This document shows, piece by piece, positions 56,166 to 64,000 of a DNA stretch of 64,000 bases (position 1 is its first letter; each line of letters starts with the position of its first letter). Below the pieces are notes generated by a model. The model was not told the DNA's origin and made no database searches. It worked only from the letters and a program-made list of their open reading frames with translations. The stretch is from the NCBI RefSeq assembly GCF_900156695.1, contig NZ_FTOM01000001.1:186001-250000 (forward strand), written 5' to 3'. Origin of the DNA: Phaeovulum vinaykumarii. GTDB taxonomy: Bacteria > Pseudomonadota > Alphaproteobacteria > Rhodobacterales > Rhodobacteraceae. Both the position numbers and the translations under genes were made by a program.

Positions 56166-56768
56166 TCACTCCACCGTGGCGCGGAGGATGTAATCGGGAT
56201 CTTCCACCATCCCGTTGCGGCGCGGATCGCCTTTCTTGATCGCGTCCACGACCTCCATGCCTTCGACGACATGGCCCACGATGGTGTATTGGCCATCGAG
56301 ATGGGGCGCATCGGCGAACATGATGAAGAACTGGCTGTTGGCCGAATTGGGATCGGCCGAACGCGCCATGCCGACCATGCCGCGCGCGAAGGAGCGGTTG
56401 GAGAACTCCGCTTTCAGGTCGGGCCGGTCCGAGCCCCCCATCCCCGCCATGCGCAGATCGCCGCCACGCTTGCCGAAGCGCACGTCGCCCGTCTGCGCCA
56501 TGAAGCCGGTGATGACGCGGTGAAACACCACCCCGTCATAGGCTCCCTCGCGCGCAAGCGCGGTGATCTGGGCGACATGGTTCGGCGCCACATCGGGCAG
56601 CATGTCGATGACGACGCGCCCCGAGGAGGCCCCCGCGATCTCGAGCACCAGATCCGGGCCCGGCCCGTTGGCCACGCCCGAGCCGCTTTCGGCCAGAGCG
56701 GCCCCCGGCAGCGCAAGCCCGGCCAGCGCCAGGCCCGCGAGAGCCCCCAGGAGGCTGCGCTTACGCAT
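56166..56768 (-). CDS. ppiA: Exported peptidyl-prolyl cis-trans isomerase (cyclophilin)
   Basis: 200 residues. Signal peptide MRKRSLLGALAGLALAGLAL with cleavage near ALA (about 26). The cyclophilin core has YDGVVFHRVITGFMAQTGD, NRSFARGMVGMARSADPNSA, NSQFFIMFADAPHLDGQYT and VGHVVEGMEVVDAIKKGD. Periplasmic folding helper. Its ATG overlaps the TAA stop of the cytoplasmic cyclophilin gene upstream (56761-56768), so the pair forms one operon. Confidence 0.93.
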   Translation of the reverse strand: MRKRSLLGALAGLALAGLALPGAALAESGSGVANGPGPDLVLEIAGASSGRVVIDMLPDVAPNHVAQITALAREGAYDGVVFHRVITGFMAQTGDVRFGKRGGDLRMAGMGGSDRPDLKAEFSNRSFARGMVGMARSADPNSANSQFFIMFADAPHLDGQYTIVGHVVEGMEVVDAIKKGDPRRNGMVEDPDYILRATVE

Positions 56769-57267
56769 CGGCCGCCACCTTGACCGAGACCATGCGGTCA
56801 GGGTTTGCCGGCGGCTCGCCGCGCACGATCTTGTCCACATGTTCCATGCCCGAGATCACGCGGCCATAGACCGTGTATTGACCGTTCAGGAAATGGTTGT
56901 CGCGGAAGTTGATGAAGAACTGGCTGTTGGCCGAGTTCGGGTCCATCGCGCGCGCCGCCCCGATCGTGCCGCGGTCATGCGGCAGTTTCGAGAATTCGGC
57001 CGGAAGATTCGGCAGATTCGAGCCCCCGGTGCCCGCGCGGCCCGGATCATAGCCCTTTTCCATATTGGCGTGCTTGACGTCGCCCGTCTGCGCCATGAAC
57101 CCCTCGATCACGCGGTGGAAGGCCACGTTGTCATAGGCGCCCGCGCGCGCCAGTTCCTTCATCCGCTCGCAATGCTTCGGCGCCACGTCGGCCAGAAGCT
57201 CGATCACAACCGGGCCGTCCTTGAGCTCGATGATGATCGTGTTTTCGGGGTCCTTGATCTCGGCCAT
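56761..57267 (-). CDS. ppiB: Cytoplasmic peptidyl-prolyl cis-trans isomerase (cyclophilin)
   Basis: 168 residues, no signal peptide. YDNVAFHRVIEGFMAQTGDV, EFSKLPHDRGTIGAARAMDP, NSANSQFFINFRDNHFLNGQ and YGRVISGMEHVDKIVRGEPP are the cyclophilin motifs. First of two adjacent cyclophilin genes, one kept in the cytoplasm and one exported. The start at 57267 has GGAGGG upstream. Divergent from pgk. Confidence 0.94.
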   Translation of the reverse strand: MAEIKDPENTIIIELKDGPVVIELLADVAPKHCERMKELARAGAYDNVAFHRVIEGFMAQTGDVKHANMEKGYDPGRAGTGGSNLPNLPAEFSKLPHDRGTIGAARAMDPNSANSQFFINFRDNHFLNGQYTVYGRVISGMEHVDKIVRGEPPANPDRMVSVKVAADA

Positions 57268-57420
57268 ATTGCCCTCCAGAGCCTGTGTCGCCCCGAAACT
57301 AGGCGCTCGGCGCGCCCAAGAAAAGGGCAAAGCGCCGCATGGGCGCGCGCCGGCCCAAGGCATTGACGAAGCCCGCCGTCGCGGGGCAAGTTGCAGCGCA
57401 ATCTGCGAGGGGAGAACGCA

Positions 57421-58611
57421 ATGGGCTGGAAGACGCTCGACGACATGGACATGGCCGGCAAGGTCGTCCTGGTTCGCGTGGACATCAACGTGCCGGTCGA
57501 GAACGGCCGCGTGACCGACGCCACCCGGATCGAGAAGATCGTGCCCACCGTGCGCGACATCATGGGCAAGGGCGGCAAGCCGGTGCTGCTGGCGCATTTC
57601 GGCCGCCCCAAGGGGCAGGTCGTGCCCGAGATGAGCCTGGCGCCGCTGGCGCCCGAGCTGGAAAAGGCGCTGGGTTGCCCGGTGAAATTCGCCGAGGATT
57701 GCATCGGCGGGCCGGCCAAGAAGGCGGTGGCGGCGCTGACCGCGGGCGAGGTGCTGCTGCTCGAGAACACCCGCTTCCACGCCGGCGAGGAAAAGAACGA
57801 CCCCGAGCTGGCCGCCGGAATGGCTGCGCTGGGGCAGATCTATGTCAATGACGCCTTCTCGGCGGCGCACCGGGCGCATGCTTCGACCGAAGGCCTGGCC
57901 CATCGTCTGCCGGCCGCGGCCGGGCGGCTGATGGAGGCCGAGCTGAAGGCGCTCGAGGCGGCGCTGGGCGATCCCGTGCGTCCGGTGGTGGCGGTCGTGG
58001 GCGGGGCCAAGGTGTCGACCAAGCTTGACCTGCTGGGCAATCTTGTCGGCAAGGTCGACCATCTGGTGATCGGCGGCGGCATGGCCAACACCTTCCTGGT
58101 GGCCCGCGGCATCGAGGTCGGCACGTCGCTGGCCGAACGCGACATGGCCGAGACCGCCCGCGAGATCGAGGAAAAGGCCAAGGCCGCGGGCTGCACCATC
58201 CACCTGCCGGTGGATGTGGTCGTGGCGCGCGAATTCAGGGCCAATGCCGCGAACGAGACCGTCCCGGCCGAGAAATGCCCCGCGGATGCGATGATCCTGG
58301 ATGCCGGCCCCGAAAGCGTGGCCGCCATTGCCCAGGTGTTCGAGGCCAGCAAGACGCTGATCTGGAACGGCCCGCTGGGCGCCTTCGAGATCGCACCCTT
58401 TGACGCGGCGACGAATGCCGCGGCGCAGAAGGCGGCCGAGCTGACGCGGGCGGGCACGCTGACCTCGGTGGCGGGGGGCGGCGACACGGTCGCGGCGCTC
58501 AACAAGGCCGGCGCGGCCGAGGCGTTCTCGTATATCTCGACCGCGGGCGGCGCCTTCCTCGAATGGATGGAAGGCAAGGAACTGCCCGGCGTCAAGGCGC
58601 TGATGGACTGA
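57421..58611 (+). CDS. pgk: Phosphoglycerate kinase
   Basis: 396 residues. Substrate-level ATP synthesis in glycolysis (and the reverse step in the Calvin cycle). [15 protein letters not shown] near 15-29 (substrate basic/Asp motif), [11 protein letters not shown] near 60, [17 protein letters not shown] near 142, [32 protein letters not shown] and [17 protein letters not shown] (nucleotide site). Full length. Terminator follows. Confidence 0.98.
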   Translation: MGWKTLDDMDMAGKVVLVRVDINVPVENGRVTDATRIEKIVPTVRDIMGKGGKPVLLAHFGRPKGQVVPEMSLAPLAPELEKALGCPVKFAEDCIGGPAKKAVAALTAGEVLLLENTRFHAGEEKNDPELAAGMAALGQIYVNDAFSAAHRAHASTEGLAHRLPAAAGRLMEAELKALEAALGDPVRPVVAVVGGAKVSTKLDLLGNLVGKVDHLVIGGGMANTFLVARGIEVGTSLAERDMAETAREIEEKAKAAGCTIHLPVDVVVAREFRANAANETVPAEKCPADAMILDAGPESVAAIAQVFEASKTLIWNGPLGAFEIAPFDAATNAAAQKAAELTRAGTLTSVAGGGDTVAALNKAGAAEAFSYISTAGGAFLEWMEGKELPGVKALMD

Positions 58612-58632
58612 GGCGCGCGCAGGCGCGTGCCA

Positions 58633-58662
58633 GGGGGCCGTCCCGCGGGGGCGGCCCTTTTC
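58633..58662 (+). terminator. Terminator of pgk
   Basis: GGGCCG (58635-58640), 11-base loop, CGGCCC (58652-58657), TTTT. Confidence 0.8.
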
Positions 58663-58839
58663 CTGTGGGTCTTTGCCCCGCCCCCCCTTTTCCCGCCCCC
58701 CTTTTCCCGGCCAAACCTGCCCGATAGGGAATTCCCCCGGCGCCGCATTTGTGGCAAGATGCGCGCCATTCGCCCCTCAGAGGCGGCGCCCGAATGCGGC
58801 GACAGCAGAACCCGAGCAGTCAATCAGAGGCAGAAAGCC

Positions 58840-59136
58840 ATGCAGCGCAGCCGTCCGGCCTGGGGGCCGGTTCTCGTCATCTCCACCTCGTTTGTCCTGG
58901 CGACCTATTTCACCTTTGCCGCGGTGCAGGGCTCCTATGGCGTCTTCCGCCGGGTGCAGATCGAGGCCGAGATCGCCCATCTGGAGGCCGAGCGCGACGC
59001 GCTGCAAGCCGAGCAGGCGCGAATGGAGAACCTGACCCGGCGCCTGTCGGATGCCTATCTCGATCTTGACCTGCTGGACGAGCGCGCCCGCGACGTGCTG
59101 GGCGCCACCCGCGCCGACGAGATCGTCATTCGCTGA
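58840..59136 (+). CDS. FtsB/DivIC-like septum formation initiator
   Basis: 98 residues. A bitopic membrane protein of the divisome FtsB family. TM at about 11-32 (VLVISTSFVLATYFTFAAVQ), then a coiled coil (AEIAHLEAERDALQAEQARM) and the short C-terminal LDLDLLDERARDVLGATRAD, the family end motif. In alphaproteobacteria this gene is regularly found just before pdhA, as here. Confidence 0.9.
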   Translation: MQRSRPAWGPVLVISTSFVLATYFTFAAVQGSYGVFRRVQIEAEIAHLEAERDALQAEQARMENLTRRLSDAYLDLDLLDERARDVLGATRADEIVIR

Positions 59137-59330
59137 CCCTGTTCCCCCGCCGGCCTGCCCCACCCCGACCTTTGCGCAGGCCGGGCCTGTCACCGCTGCA
59201 CCCGGCCCCGGACCCTGTGCCGGCCCGGCCGCAAGCGCTGCCCCTGGCCCCACCGTCTTCCGCCCCCACCCCCCCACCGTCCGGCTGCGCGCCTTTCCAC
59301 CGCCGCATGGCAGAATGTCGCAGCCGCCCC

Positions 59331-59359
59331 TTGCGCCACGCCCGGACCGGGAATAGTTT
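59331..59359 (+). promoter_or_regulatory. Possible promoter of pdhABC
   Basis: TTGCGC (59331-59336), 17 bases, TAGTTT (59354-59359), 32 bases before pdhA. Weak hexamers; the position is good. Confidence 0.3.
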
Positions 59360-59391
59360 AGCCTTGAACGATTGCACGCACGGAGGACGGC

Positions 59392-60393
59392 ATGGCGCGC
59401 AAGACAACCGGGAGCGGCGCGGAGGCGGGCGCCAATGTCCCCGCCGAGGAGCTGCGCAAGTTCTACCATGACATGTTGCTGATCCGCCGGTTCGAGGAAA
59501 AGGCCGGCCAGCTTTACGGCATGGGGCTGATCGGCGGTTTCTGCCATCTCTACATCGGCCAGGAGGCGGTCGTCGTGGGCCTTGAATCCGTGGCCGAGGA
59601 GGGCGACAAGCGCATCACCTCCTACCGCGATCACGGCCACATGCTGGCCTGCGGCATGGACCCCGGCGGGGTCATGGCCGAGCTGACCGGCCGTGCGGGC
59701 GGGCTGTCCAAGGGCAAGGGCGGCTCGATGCACATGTTCTCGAAGGAAAAGAACTTCTACGGCGGACATGGCATCGTGGGCGCACAGGTGCCGATCGGCG
59801 CGGGGCTGGCCTTTGCCGACAAGTATCTGGATAACGGCCGCGTGACCTTTGCCTATTTCGGCGACGGGGCGGCCAACCAGGGCCAGGTCTACGAGACCTA
59901 CAACATGGCCGAGCTGTGGATGCTGCCGGTCATCTTCGTGATCGAGAACAACCAGTATGCCATGGGCACCTCGGTGGCGCGGGCGACGAAATCGACCACG
60001 CTCTTTGGCCGCGGCGAGGCCTTCGGCATCCCCGGCGAACAGGTGGACGGCATGGATGTGCTGGCCGTGCGCGCGGCCGGCGCGCGGGCGGTGGCGCACT
60101 GCCGCAAGGGCAAGGGGCCCTATATCCTCGAGGTGATGACCTATCGCTACCGCGGCCATTCGATGTCGGACCCGGCGAAATACCGCACCCGCGAGGAGGT
60201 GCAGAAGATGCGCGACGAGCGCGACGCGATCGAACATGTGCGCACCATGCTGCTGTCGGGCGGGCATGCCACCGAAGATGACCTCAAGGCCATCGACCGC
60301 GACATCAAGAAACGTGTGGGCGAGGCCGCCGATTTCGCCCGCCAGAGCCCCGAGCCGGATCAATCCGAGCTCTGGACCGACATCATCGCCTGA
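59392..60393 (+). CDS. pdhA: Pyruvate dehydrogenase E1 component, alpha subunit
   Basis: 333 residues. Thiamine-diphosphate-dependent decarboxylation of pyruvate, alpha chain of the alpha2beta2 E1. FYHDMLLIRRFEEKAGQLYG near 23-42, GFCHLYIGQEAVVVGLESV, TSYRDHGHMLACGM and the ThDP motif FGDGAANQGQVYETYNMAEL ... VIENNQYAMGTS. The phosphoserine-loop equivalent YRYRGHSMSDPAKYRT is present. The start has GGAGGA. 12 bases to pdhB. Confidence 0.97.
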   Translation: MARKTTGSGAEAGANVPAEELRKFYHDMLLIRRFEEKAGQLYGMGLIGGFCHLYIGQEAVVVGLESVAEEGDKRITSYRDHGHMLACGMDPGGVMAELTGRAGGLSKGKGGSMHMFSKEKNFYGGHGIVGAQVPIGAGLAFADKYLDNGRVTFAYFGDGAANQGQVYETYNMAELWMLPVIFVIENNQYAMGTSVARATKSTTLFGRGEAFGIPGEQVDGMDVLAVRAAGARAVAHCRKGKGPYILEVMTYRYRGHSMSDPAKYRTREEVQKMRDERDAIEHVRTMLLSGGHATEDDLKAIDRDIKKRVGEAADFARQSPEPDQSELWTDIIA

Positions 60394-60405
60394 GGAGGGG
60401 CCGAG

Positions 60406-61743
60406 ATGACCGTGGAAATCCTGATGCCCGCGCTCTCTCCGACGATGGAGGAAGGGACGCTGGCCAAATGGCTGGTCAAGCCGGGCGACCAAGTGACGGC
60501 GGGCCAGATCATCGCCGAGATCGAGACCGACAAGGCGACGATGGAATTCGAGGCCGTCGATGACGGCGTGGTCGAGGAATTGCTGGTGGCCGAGGGGGCC
60601 TCGGGGGTGCGGGTGTCGACCCCGATCGCGCGCCTTGCGGGCGATGGCGCGCCCAGCACCGCCGCCGCCGCCCCCGCGCCGGTCACCGCCCCTGCGCCCG
60701 CCCCGGCCCGTGCGGCCGACGCGCCCCCCGTCCCCGCCGCCGACTGGCCCGAGGGCACGCCGACCAGGACCATGACCGTGCGCGAGGCCCTGCGCGAGGC
60801 GATGGCCGAGGAAATGGCCCGCGACGAGACCGTCTTCCTGATGGGCGAGGAAGTCGGCGAATATCAGGGCGCCTACAAGATCAGCCAGGGGCTTCTGGAC
60901 CAGTTCGGATCGCGCCGCGTGATCGACACGCCGATCACCGAACATGGCTTCACCGGACTGGCCGTCGGCGCCGCCTTCGGCGGGCTGCGCCCCATCGTCG
61001 AATTCATGACCTTCAACTTCGCCATGCAGGCGATGGACCAGATCGTCAATTCGGCTGCCAAGACGCTCTACATGTCGGGCGGGCAGATGGGCTGCCCCAT
61101 CGTCTTCCGCGGCCCGAACGGGGCGGCGGCGCGCGTGGGCGCCCAGCACAGCCAGGATTACGCCGCCTGGTATGCGCAGATCCCCGGCATGCGTGTCGTC
61201 ATGCCGTTCTGCGCCGCCGACGCCAAGGGCCTGCTGAAATCGGCCATCCGCGACCCGAACCCGGTGATCTTCCTGGAAAACGAGATCCTCTATGGCCGCT
61301 CGTTCGAAGTGCCGATCATCGAGGATTTCACCATCCCCTTCGGCAAGGCGCGCATCGCCCGCGAAGGCCGGGACGTGACCATCGTGTCCTTTGGCATCGG
61401 CATGAGCCACGCGCTCGAGGCTGCCCAGCGCCTCGAGGGCAAGGGCATCTCGGCCGAGGTCATCGACCTGCGCAGCCTGCGCCCGATCGACTATGAGACG
61501 GTGCTGGCCTCGGTGCGCAAGACCAACCGCTGCGTGACCGTGGAAGAGGGCTGGCCCGTCGGCTCGATCGGCAACCACCTGGCCGCGGTCATCATGCAGC
61601 AGGCCTTCGACTGGCTGGACGCGCCGGTTCTCAATTGCACCGGCAAGGACGTGCCCATGCCCTATGCCGCCAACCTCGAACGCCACGCGCTGATCACCCC
61701 CGAGGAGGTGATCGCCGCGGTGCGCCAGGTCTGTTATCGCTGA
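60406..61743 (+). CDS. pdhB: Pyruvate dehydrogenase E1 beta subunit with N-terminal lipoyl domain
   Basis: 445 residues, about 120 longer than a plain E1-beta. Residues 1-78 are a lipoyl domain ([20 protein letters not shown]; the lipoyl Lys is in [11 protein letters not shown]). A Pro/Ala linker (about 83-115) follows, then the E1-beta fold: [80 protein letters not shown] and [19 protein letters not shown]. This fusion is usual in alphaproteobacteria. The lipoyl segment is nearly the same DNA as the start of pdhC. Confidence 0.96.
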   Translation: MTVEILMPALSPTMEEGTLAKWLVKPGDQVTAGQIIAEIETDKATMEFEAVDDGVVEELLVAEGASGVRVSTPIARLAGDGAPSTAAAAPAPVTAPAPAPARAADAPPVPAADWPEGTPTRTMTVREALREAMAEEMARDETVFLMGEEVGEYQGAYKISQGLLDQFGSRRVIDTPITEHGFTGLAVGAAFGGLRPIVEFMTFNFAMQAMDQIVNSAAKTLYMSGGQMGCPIVFRGPNGAAARVGAQHSQDYAAWYAQIPGMRVVMPFCAADAKGLLKSAIRDPNPVIFLENEILYGRSFEVPIIEDFTIPFGKARIAREGRDVTIVSFGIGMSHALEAAQRLEGKGISAEVIDLRSLRPIDYETVLASVRKTNRCVTVEEGWPVGSIGNHLAAVIMQQAFDWLDAPVLNCTGKDVPMPYAANLERHALITPEEVIAAVRQVCYR

Positions 61744-61756
61744 AGGGGGACACGAC

Positions 61757-63052
61757 GTGGAAATCCTGATGCCCGCGCTCTCGCCCACCATGGAAGAGGG
61801 CACGCTGGCGAAATGGCTGGTCAAGGAGGGCGACAGCGTCACCTCGGGCCAGGTCATCGCCGAGATCGAGACCGACAAGGCAACGATGGAATTCGAGGCC
61901 GTCGATGAAGGCACGATCACGCGCCTTCTGGTGGCCGAGGGCGCCGCCGGGGTGAAGGTCAATGCGCCCATCGCCGAACTGGCGGTCGAGGGCGAGGAGG
62001 AGGCCGCCGCCCCCGCCGCGGCGCCCGCGCCCGAGGCGGCAGCTTCGGCGGCCCCTGCGCCCGAAGCCCCCGCCGTCCCGGCGCCTGCCCCCGCCGCCCC
62101 GGCGCCGGCCACGCGCGGCGATGGCACACGCATCTTCGCCACGCCGCTGGCCCGCCGGATCGCGGCCGACAAGGGGCTGGATCTGGCGTCCGTGACCGGC
62201 ACCGGCCCGCAGGGTCGCATCCGCAAGGCCGATGTCGAGGCCGCAAGCCCCACTCCGGCCGCGACCGCGGCGCCCTCCGCACCTGCGGCCTCGGCACCGC
62301 AAGCCGCGCCTGCGTCCCCCCCGGTTTCCTCCGGTGCGGTCGCGCGGCTCTACGAGGGGCGGCGCTACGAGACGCTGCCGCTTGACAACATGCGCCGCAC
62401 CATCGCCGCGCGGCTGGTCGAGGCCAAGCAGACCATCCCGCATTTCTATCTGCGCCGGACCGCCCGGATCGACGCGCTGCTGGCCTTGCGCGCCGAGATG
62501 AACGCGGCGCTGGCGCCCCGCGGGGTCAAGCTGTCGGTCAATGATTTCATCATCAAGGCCTCGGCGCTGGCGCTGCAACAGGTGCCCGCGGCCAATGCTG
62601 TCTGGGCGGGCGATGCGGTGTTGAAGATGGCGGCCTCGGATGTCGCGGTCGCGGTCGCGGTCGAGGGCGGGCTCTTCACCCCCGTTCTGCGCGACGCCGA
62701 GACCAAGGGGCTGGCCGCGCTCTCGACCGAGATGAAGGATCTGGCCGCGCGCGCCCGCGACCGCAAGCTGGCGCCTGCCGAATACATGGGCGGCAGCTTT
62801 GCCATCTCGAACCTGGGGATGATGGGGATCGAAAGCTTCGACGCGGTCATCAACCCGCCGCAGGCCGCGATCCTGGCCGTGGGTGCGGGCGTGAAAAGCC
62901 CGGTCGTGGCCGAGGATGGCACCCTTGCGGTGGCGACCACGCTGGCGCTGACGCTGTCGGTCGATCACCGGGTGATCGACGGCGCGCTGGGAGCCGAGCT
63001 GCTGGGCGCGATCGTGTGCCATCTGGAAGCGCCGCTGGGCATGCTGGCCTGA
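61757..63052 (+). CDS. pdhC: Dihydrolipoamide acetyltransferase (pyruvate dehydrogenase E2)
   Basis: 431 residues. Core of the complex; passes acetyl from lipoate to CoA. One lipoyl domain (1-78, [11 protein letters not shown]). An Ala/Pro linker and the peripheral-subunit-binding domain ([20 protein letters not shown] near 132, [17 protein letters not shown]) follow. A second linker leads to the catalytic domain with [60 protein letters not shown] and the active-site [15 protein letters not shown]. The start is GTG at 61757 with AAGGGGGA upstream. E3 (lpd) is not in the window. Confidence 0.97.
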   Translation: MEILMPALSPTMEEGTLAKWLVKEGDSVTSGQVIAEIETDKATMEFEAVDEGTITRLLVAEGAAGVKVNAPIAELAVEGEEEAAAPAAAPAPEAAASAAPAPEAPAVPAPAPAAPAPATRGDGTRIFATPLARRIAADKGLDLASVTGTGPQGRIRKADVEAASPTPAATAAPSAPAASAPQAAPASPPVSSGAVARLYEGRRYETLPLDNMRRTIAARLVEAKQTIPHFYLRRTARIDALLALRAEMNAALAPRGVKLSVNDFIIKASALALQQVPAANAVWAGDAVLKMAASDVAVAVAVEGGLFTPVLRDAETKGLAALSTEMKDLAARARDRKLAPAEYMGGSFAISNLGMMGIESFDAVINPPQAAILAVGAGVKSPVVAEDGTLAVATTLALTLSVDHRVIDGALGAELLGAIVCHLEAPLGMLA

Positions 63053-63128
63053 GGATCCTGGCCTGAGGCCCAGGACAGGGACTGCGACAGGGCAACGGGC
63101 GCGTTCGGGCAACCGGGCGCGCCCGTCT

Positions 63129-63178
63129 CCGTTTCAGCCCCCCGCCCTTTCAGCCCCCCGGCCCTTTCAGCCCCCGAC
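63129..63178. repeat. Short tandem TTTCAGCCCCCC repeat
   Basis: Three near-copies of (C)TTTCAGCCCCC(C/G)G in a row just after pdhC. Too C-rich for a hairpin; no gene here. Confidence 0.6.
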
Positions 63179-63196
63179 AGTCAGTCCGGCGCCCGG

Positions 63197-64000
63197 TCAG
63201 CCCCGATCGCGGCTGCGGAAGATGGCGGCGCGGGCCACCTCGTCCAGCACCTCGCGCCCGGCCTCCGAGCCGAAATGCGGCGCATGGGCCAGCCCCGGAA
63301 AGCGCGCGCGCAGATCCTGCGCGATCTCCTCGGGCAGAAGCTCGAGCGTCTTTTCCGACACCATCAGGCTTTCGCAGGGGATACCTTCGGCATAGATGAT
63401 CTCGTGGCGGTCGAACACCAGGCTGTAATAATCGACATAGCCGCCCTCGCGGCGCCAGACATTCTCGCCATCGACCAGATGCTTGGCCTGCACCAGCACC
63501 TCGGCCGTGGCGCCCAGCCGCTTTTCGCCGCGCTGATAGAGGAAGATGCGGTGATGCGGGCTGACGATCAGATCGCCCTCGTTGCCCAGCGTGCCCGCCG
63601 CAATCACCACCGGCGCGAAACTGCCCAGCGCCTTCAGCCGCGCCTTGCCGATCCAGCGGATGGGCTGGGGGCCGGAATCGCGGGTCAGCACCCGGTCGCC
63701 GGGCCCAAGGCTTTCGATCGGGCGCTGGGCGCCGCTGGCCATGGTGATCATCGTGCCGGTGGTGAAGGCCACGCAGACCAGATCGGCCAGGCGCACCTCG
63801 CCGGGGTCTTCGAGGCTTTCGATCAGCGTATAATCGACCCGCGGCGCCATCGGCGACAGCGGCAGCGCATAGAGCGTCGATTCCGGCTCGTGCACGATCA
63901 TCAGCACGTCGATCATGTCGCCGTCGGGCGCCATCAGCACATGGCGCGCGCGCAGGCTGACCGCATCGCCGGGCCGGCCGAATTCGGACCCCGCCGCCAG
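63197..64000 (-). CDS. Hint-domain protein (N-terminus outside window)
   Basis: 267 residues visible; the frame is open to the right edge, so the start lies beyond 64000. The Hint (hedgehog/intein-like) domain begins VCVAFTTGTMITMASGAQRP, with Cys at the would-be cleavage position. IESLGPGDRVLTRDSGPQPI, RWIGKARLKALGSFAPVVIA, the block LIVSPHHRIFLYQRGEKRLG and AKHLVDGENVWRREGGYVDY follow. The C-terminus is HEIIYAEGIPCESLMVSEKT. This Hint_2 type is abundant in Rhodobacterales, often attached to repeat or calcium-binding domains; autoprocessing is possible but not shown. Confidence 0.85.
   Translation of the reverse strand: MAAGSEFGRPGDAVSLRARHVLMAPDGDMIDVLMIVHEPESTLYALPLSPMAPRVDYTLIESLEDPGEVRLADLVCVAFTTGTMITMASGAQRPIESLGPGDRVLTRDSGPQPIRWIGKARLKALGSFAPVVIAAGTLGNEGDLIVSPHHRIFLYQRGEKRLGATAEVLVQAKHLVDGENVWRREGGYVDYYSLVFDRHEIIYAEGIPCESLMVSEKTLELLPEEIAQDLRARFPGLAHAPHFGSEAGREVLDEVARAAIFRSRDRG

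Noticed and set aside
58777..62253. A 1158-codon open frame on the minus strand opposite pdhABC
   Set aside because: It is the antisense shadow of three clear genes in GC-rich DNA; its composition (His/Arg/Gly rich) has no domain logic.

Overview
The window is a high-GC alphaproteobacterial chromosome segment, most likely from the order Rhodobacterales (Paracoccaceae/Roseobacter-type). The evidence is gene content and order. It has irr next to fabA-fabB-fabI; rpsF-rpsR-rplI divergent from fabD; rpmF-plsX-fabH-ihfA-merR; a pdhABC cluster whose E1-beta carries its own lipoyl domain; OlsB; and a TolC gene followed by a DUF2497/PopZ-like protein. The long 359-residue dCTP deaminase and GTG/TTG starts on several genes also fit.

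Layout. 1-17280 is housekeeping: Mn-dependent pyrophosphatase (partial), a TraB/GumN protein, CIRCE-controlled groES-groEL, NAD synthetase, the PopZ-like protein, TolC, a Pcm-type methyltransferase, an epimerase/sugar-transferase pair, an FAD oxidoreductase, an M20 amidohydrolase, and purM-purN. 17453-28100 is a decayed accessory region. It holds a truncated membrane gene, an IS256-family element with a broken transposase, a GFA-family gene, prophage-type remnants and a wrecked tyrosine integrase abutting the 3' end of tRNA-Ile2(CAU). It continues with an IS5-type transposase tail, two visibly AT-richer unknown genes each carrying an R-x4-H (HEPN-like) motif, a broken thermonuclease/excalibur gene, an intact chemoreceptor and a deleted cytochrome c. 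28111-31509 holds small envelope genes: a glycine-zipper protein, a DUF2335 pair, and a YgiC/YgiB-type pair.

From 31819 to the end the segment is again core. It contains ribosomal proteins L9, S18, S6, L27, L21 and L32; fatty-acid and phospholipid genes (fabD, plsX, fabH, fabA, fabB, fabI, olsB); IHF-alpha, Irr, a GntR and a MerR-type regulator; and an ABC-F ATPase, dCTP deaminase and tRNA-Pro(GGG). It then has BamE, MsrB, AnmK, TyrS, two cyclophilins, phosphoglycerate kinase, an FtsB-like protein, pyruvate dehydrogenase E1a/E1b/E2, and a Hint-domain protein cut by the window edge.

Three themes lie outside ordinary annotation. First, dispersed intergenic elements: a roughly 56-63 bp element with a GGGATATTT core (four copies) and hairpins with an ATCGA loop. 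Second, a 24-bp tandem array between pcm and the epimerase. Third, an rplU promoter whose start point runs straight into a terminator-like hairpin. The best candidate for an undescribed system is the pair of HEPN-like genes at 22015-24509; this rests on motif reading alone.
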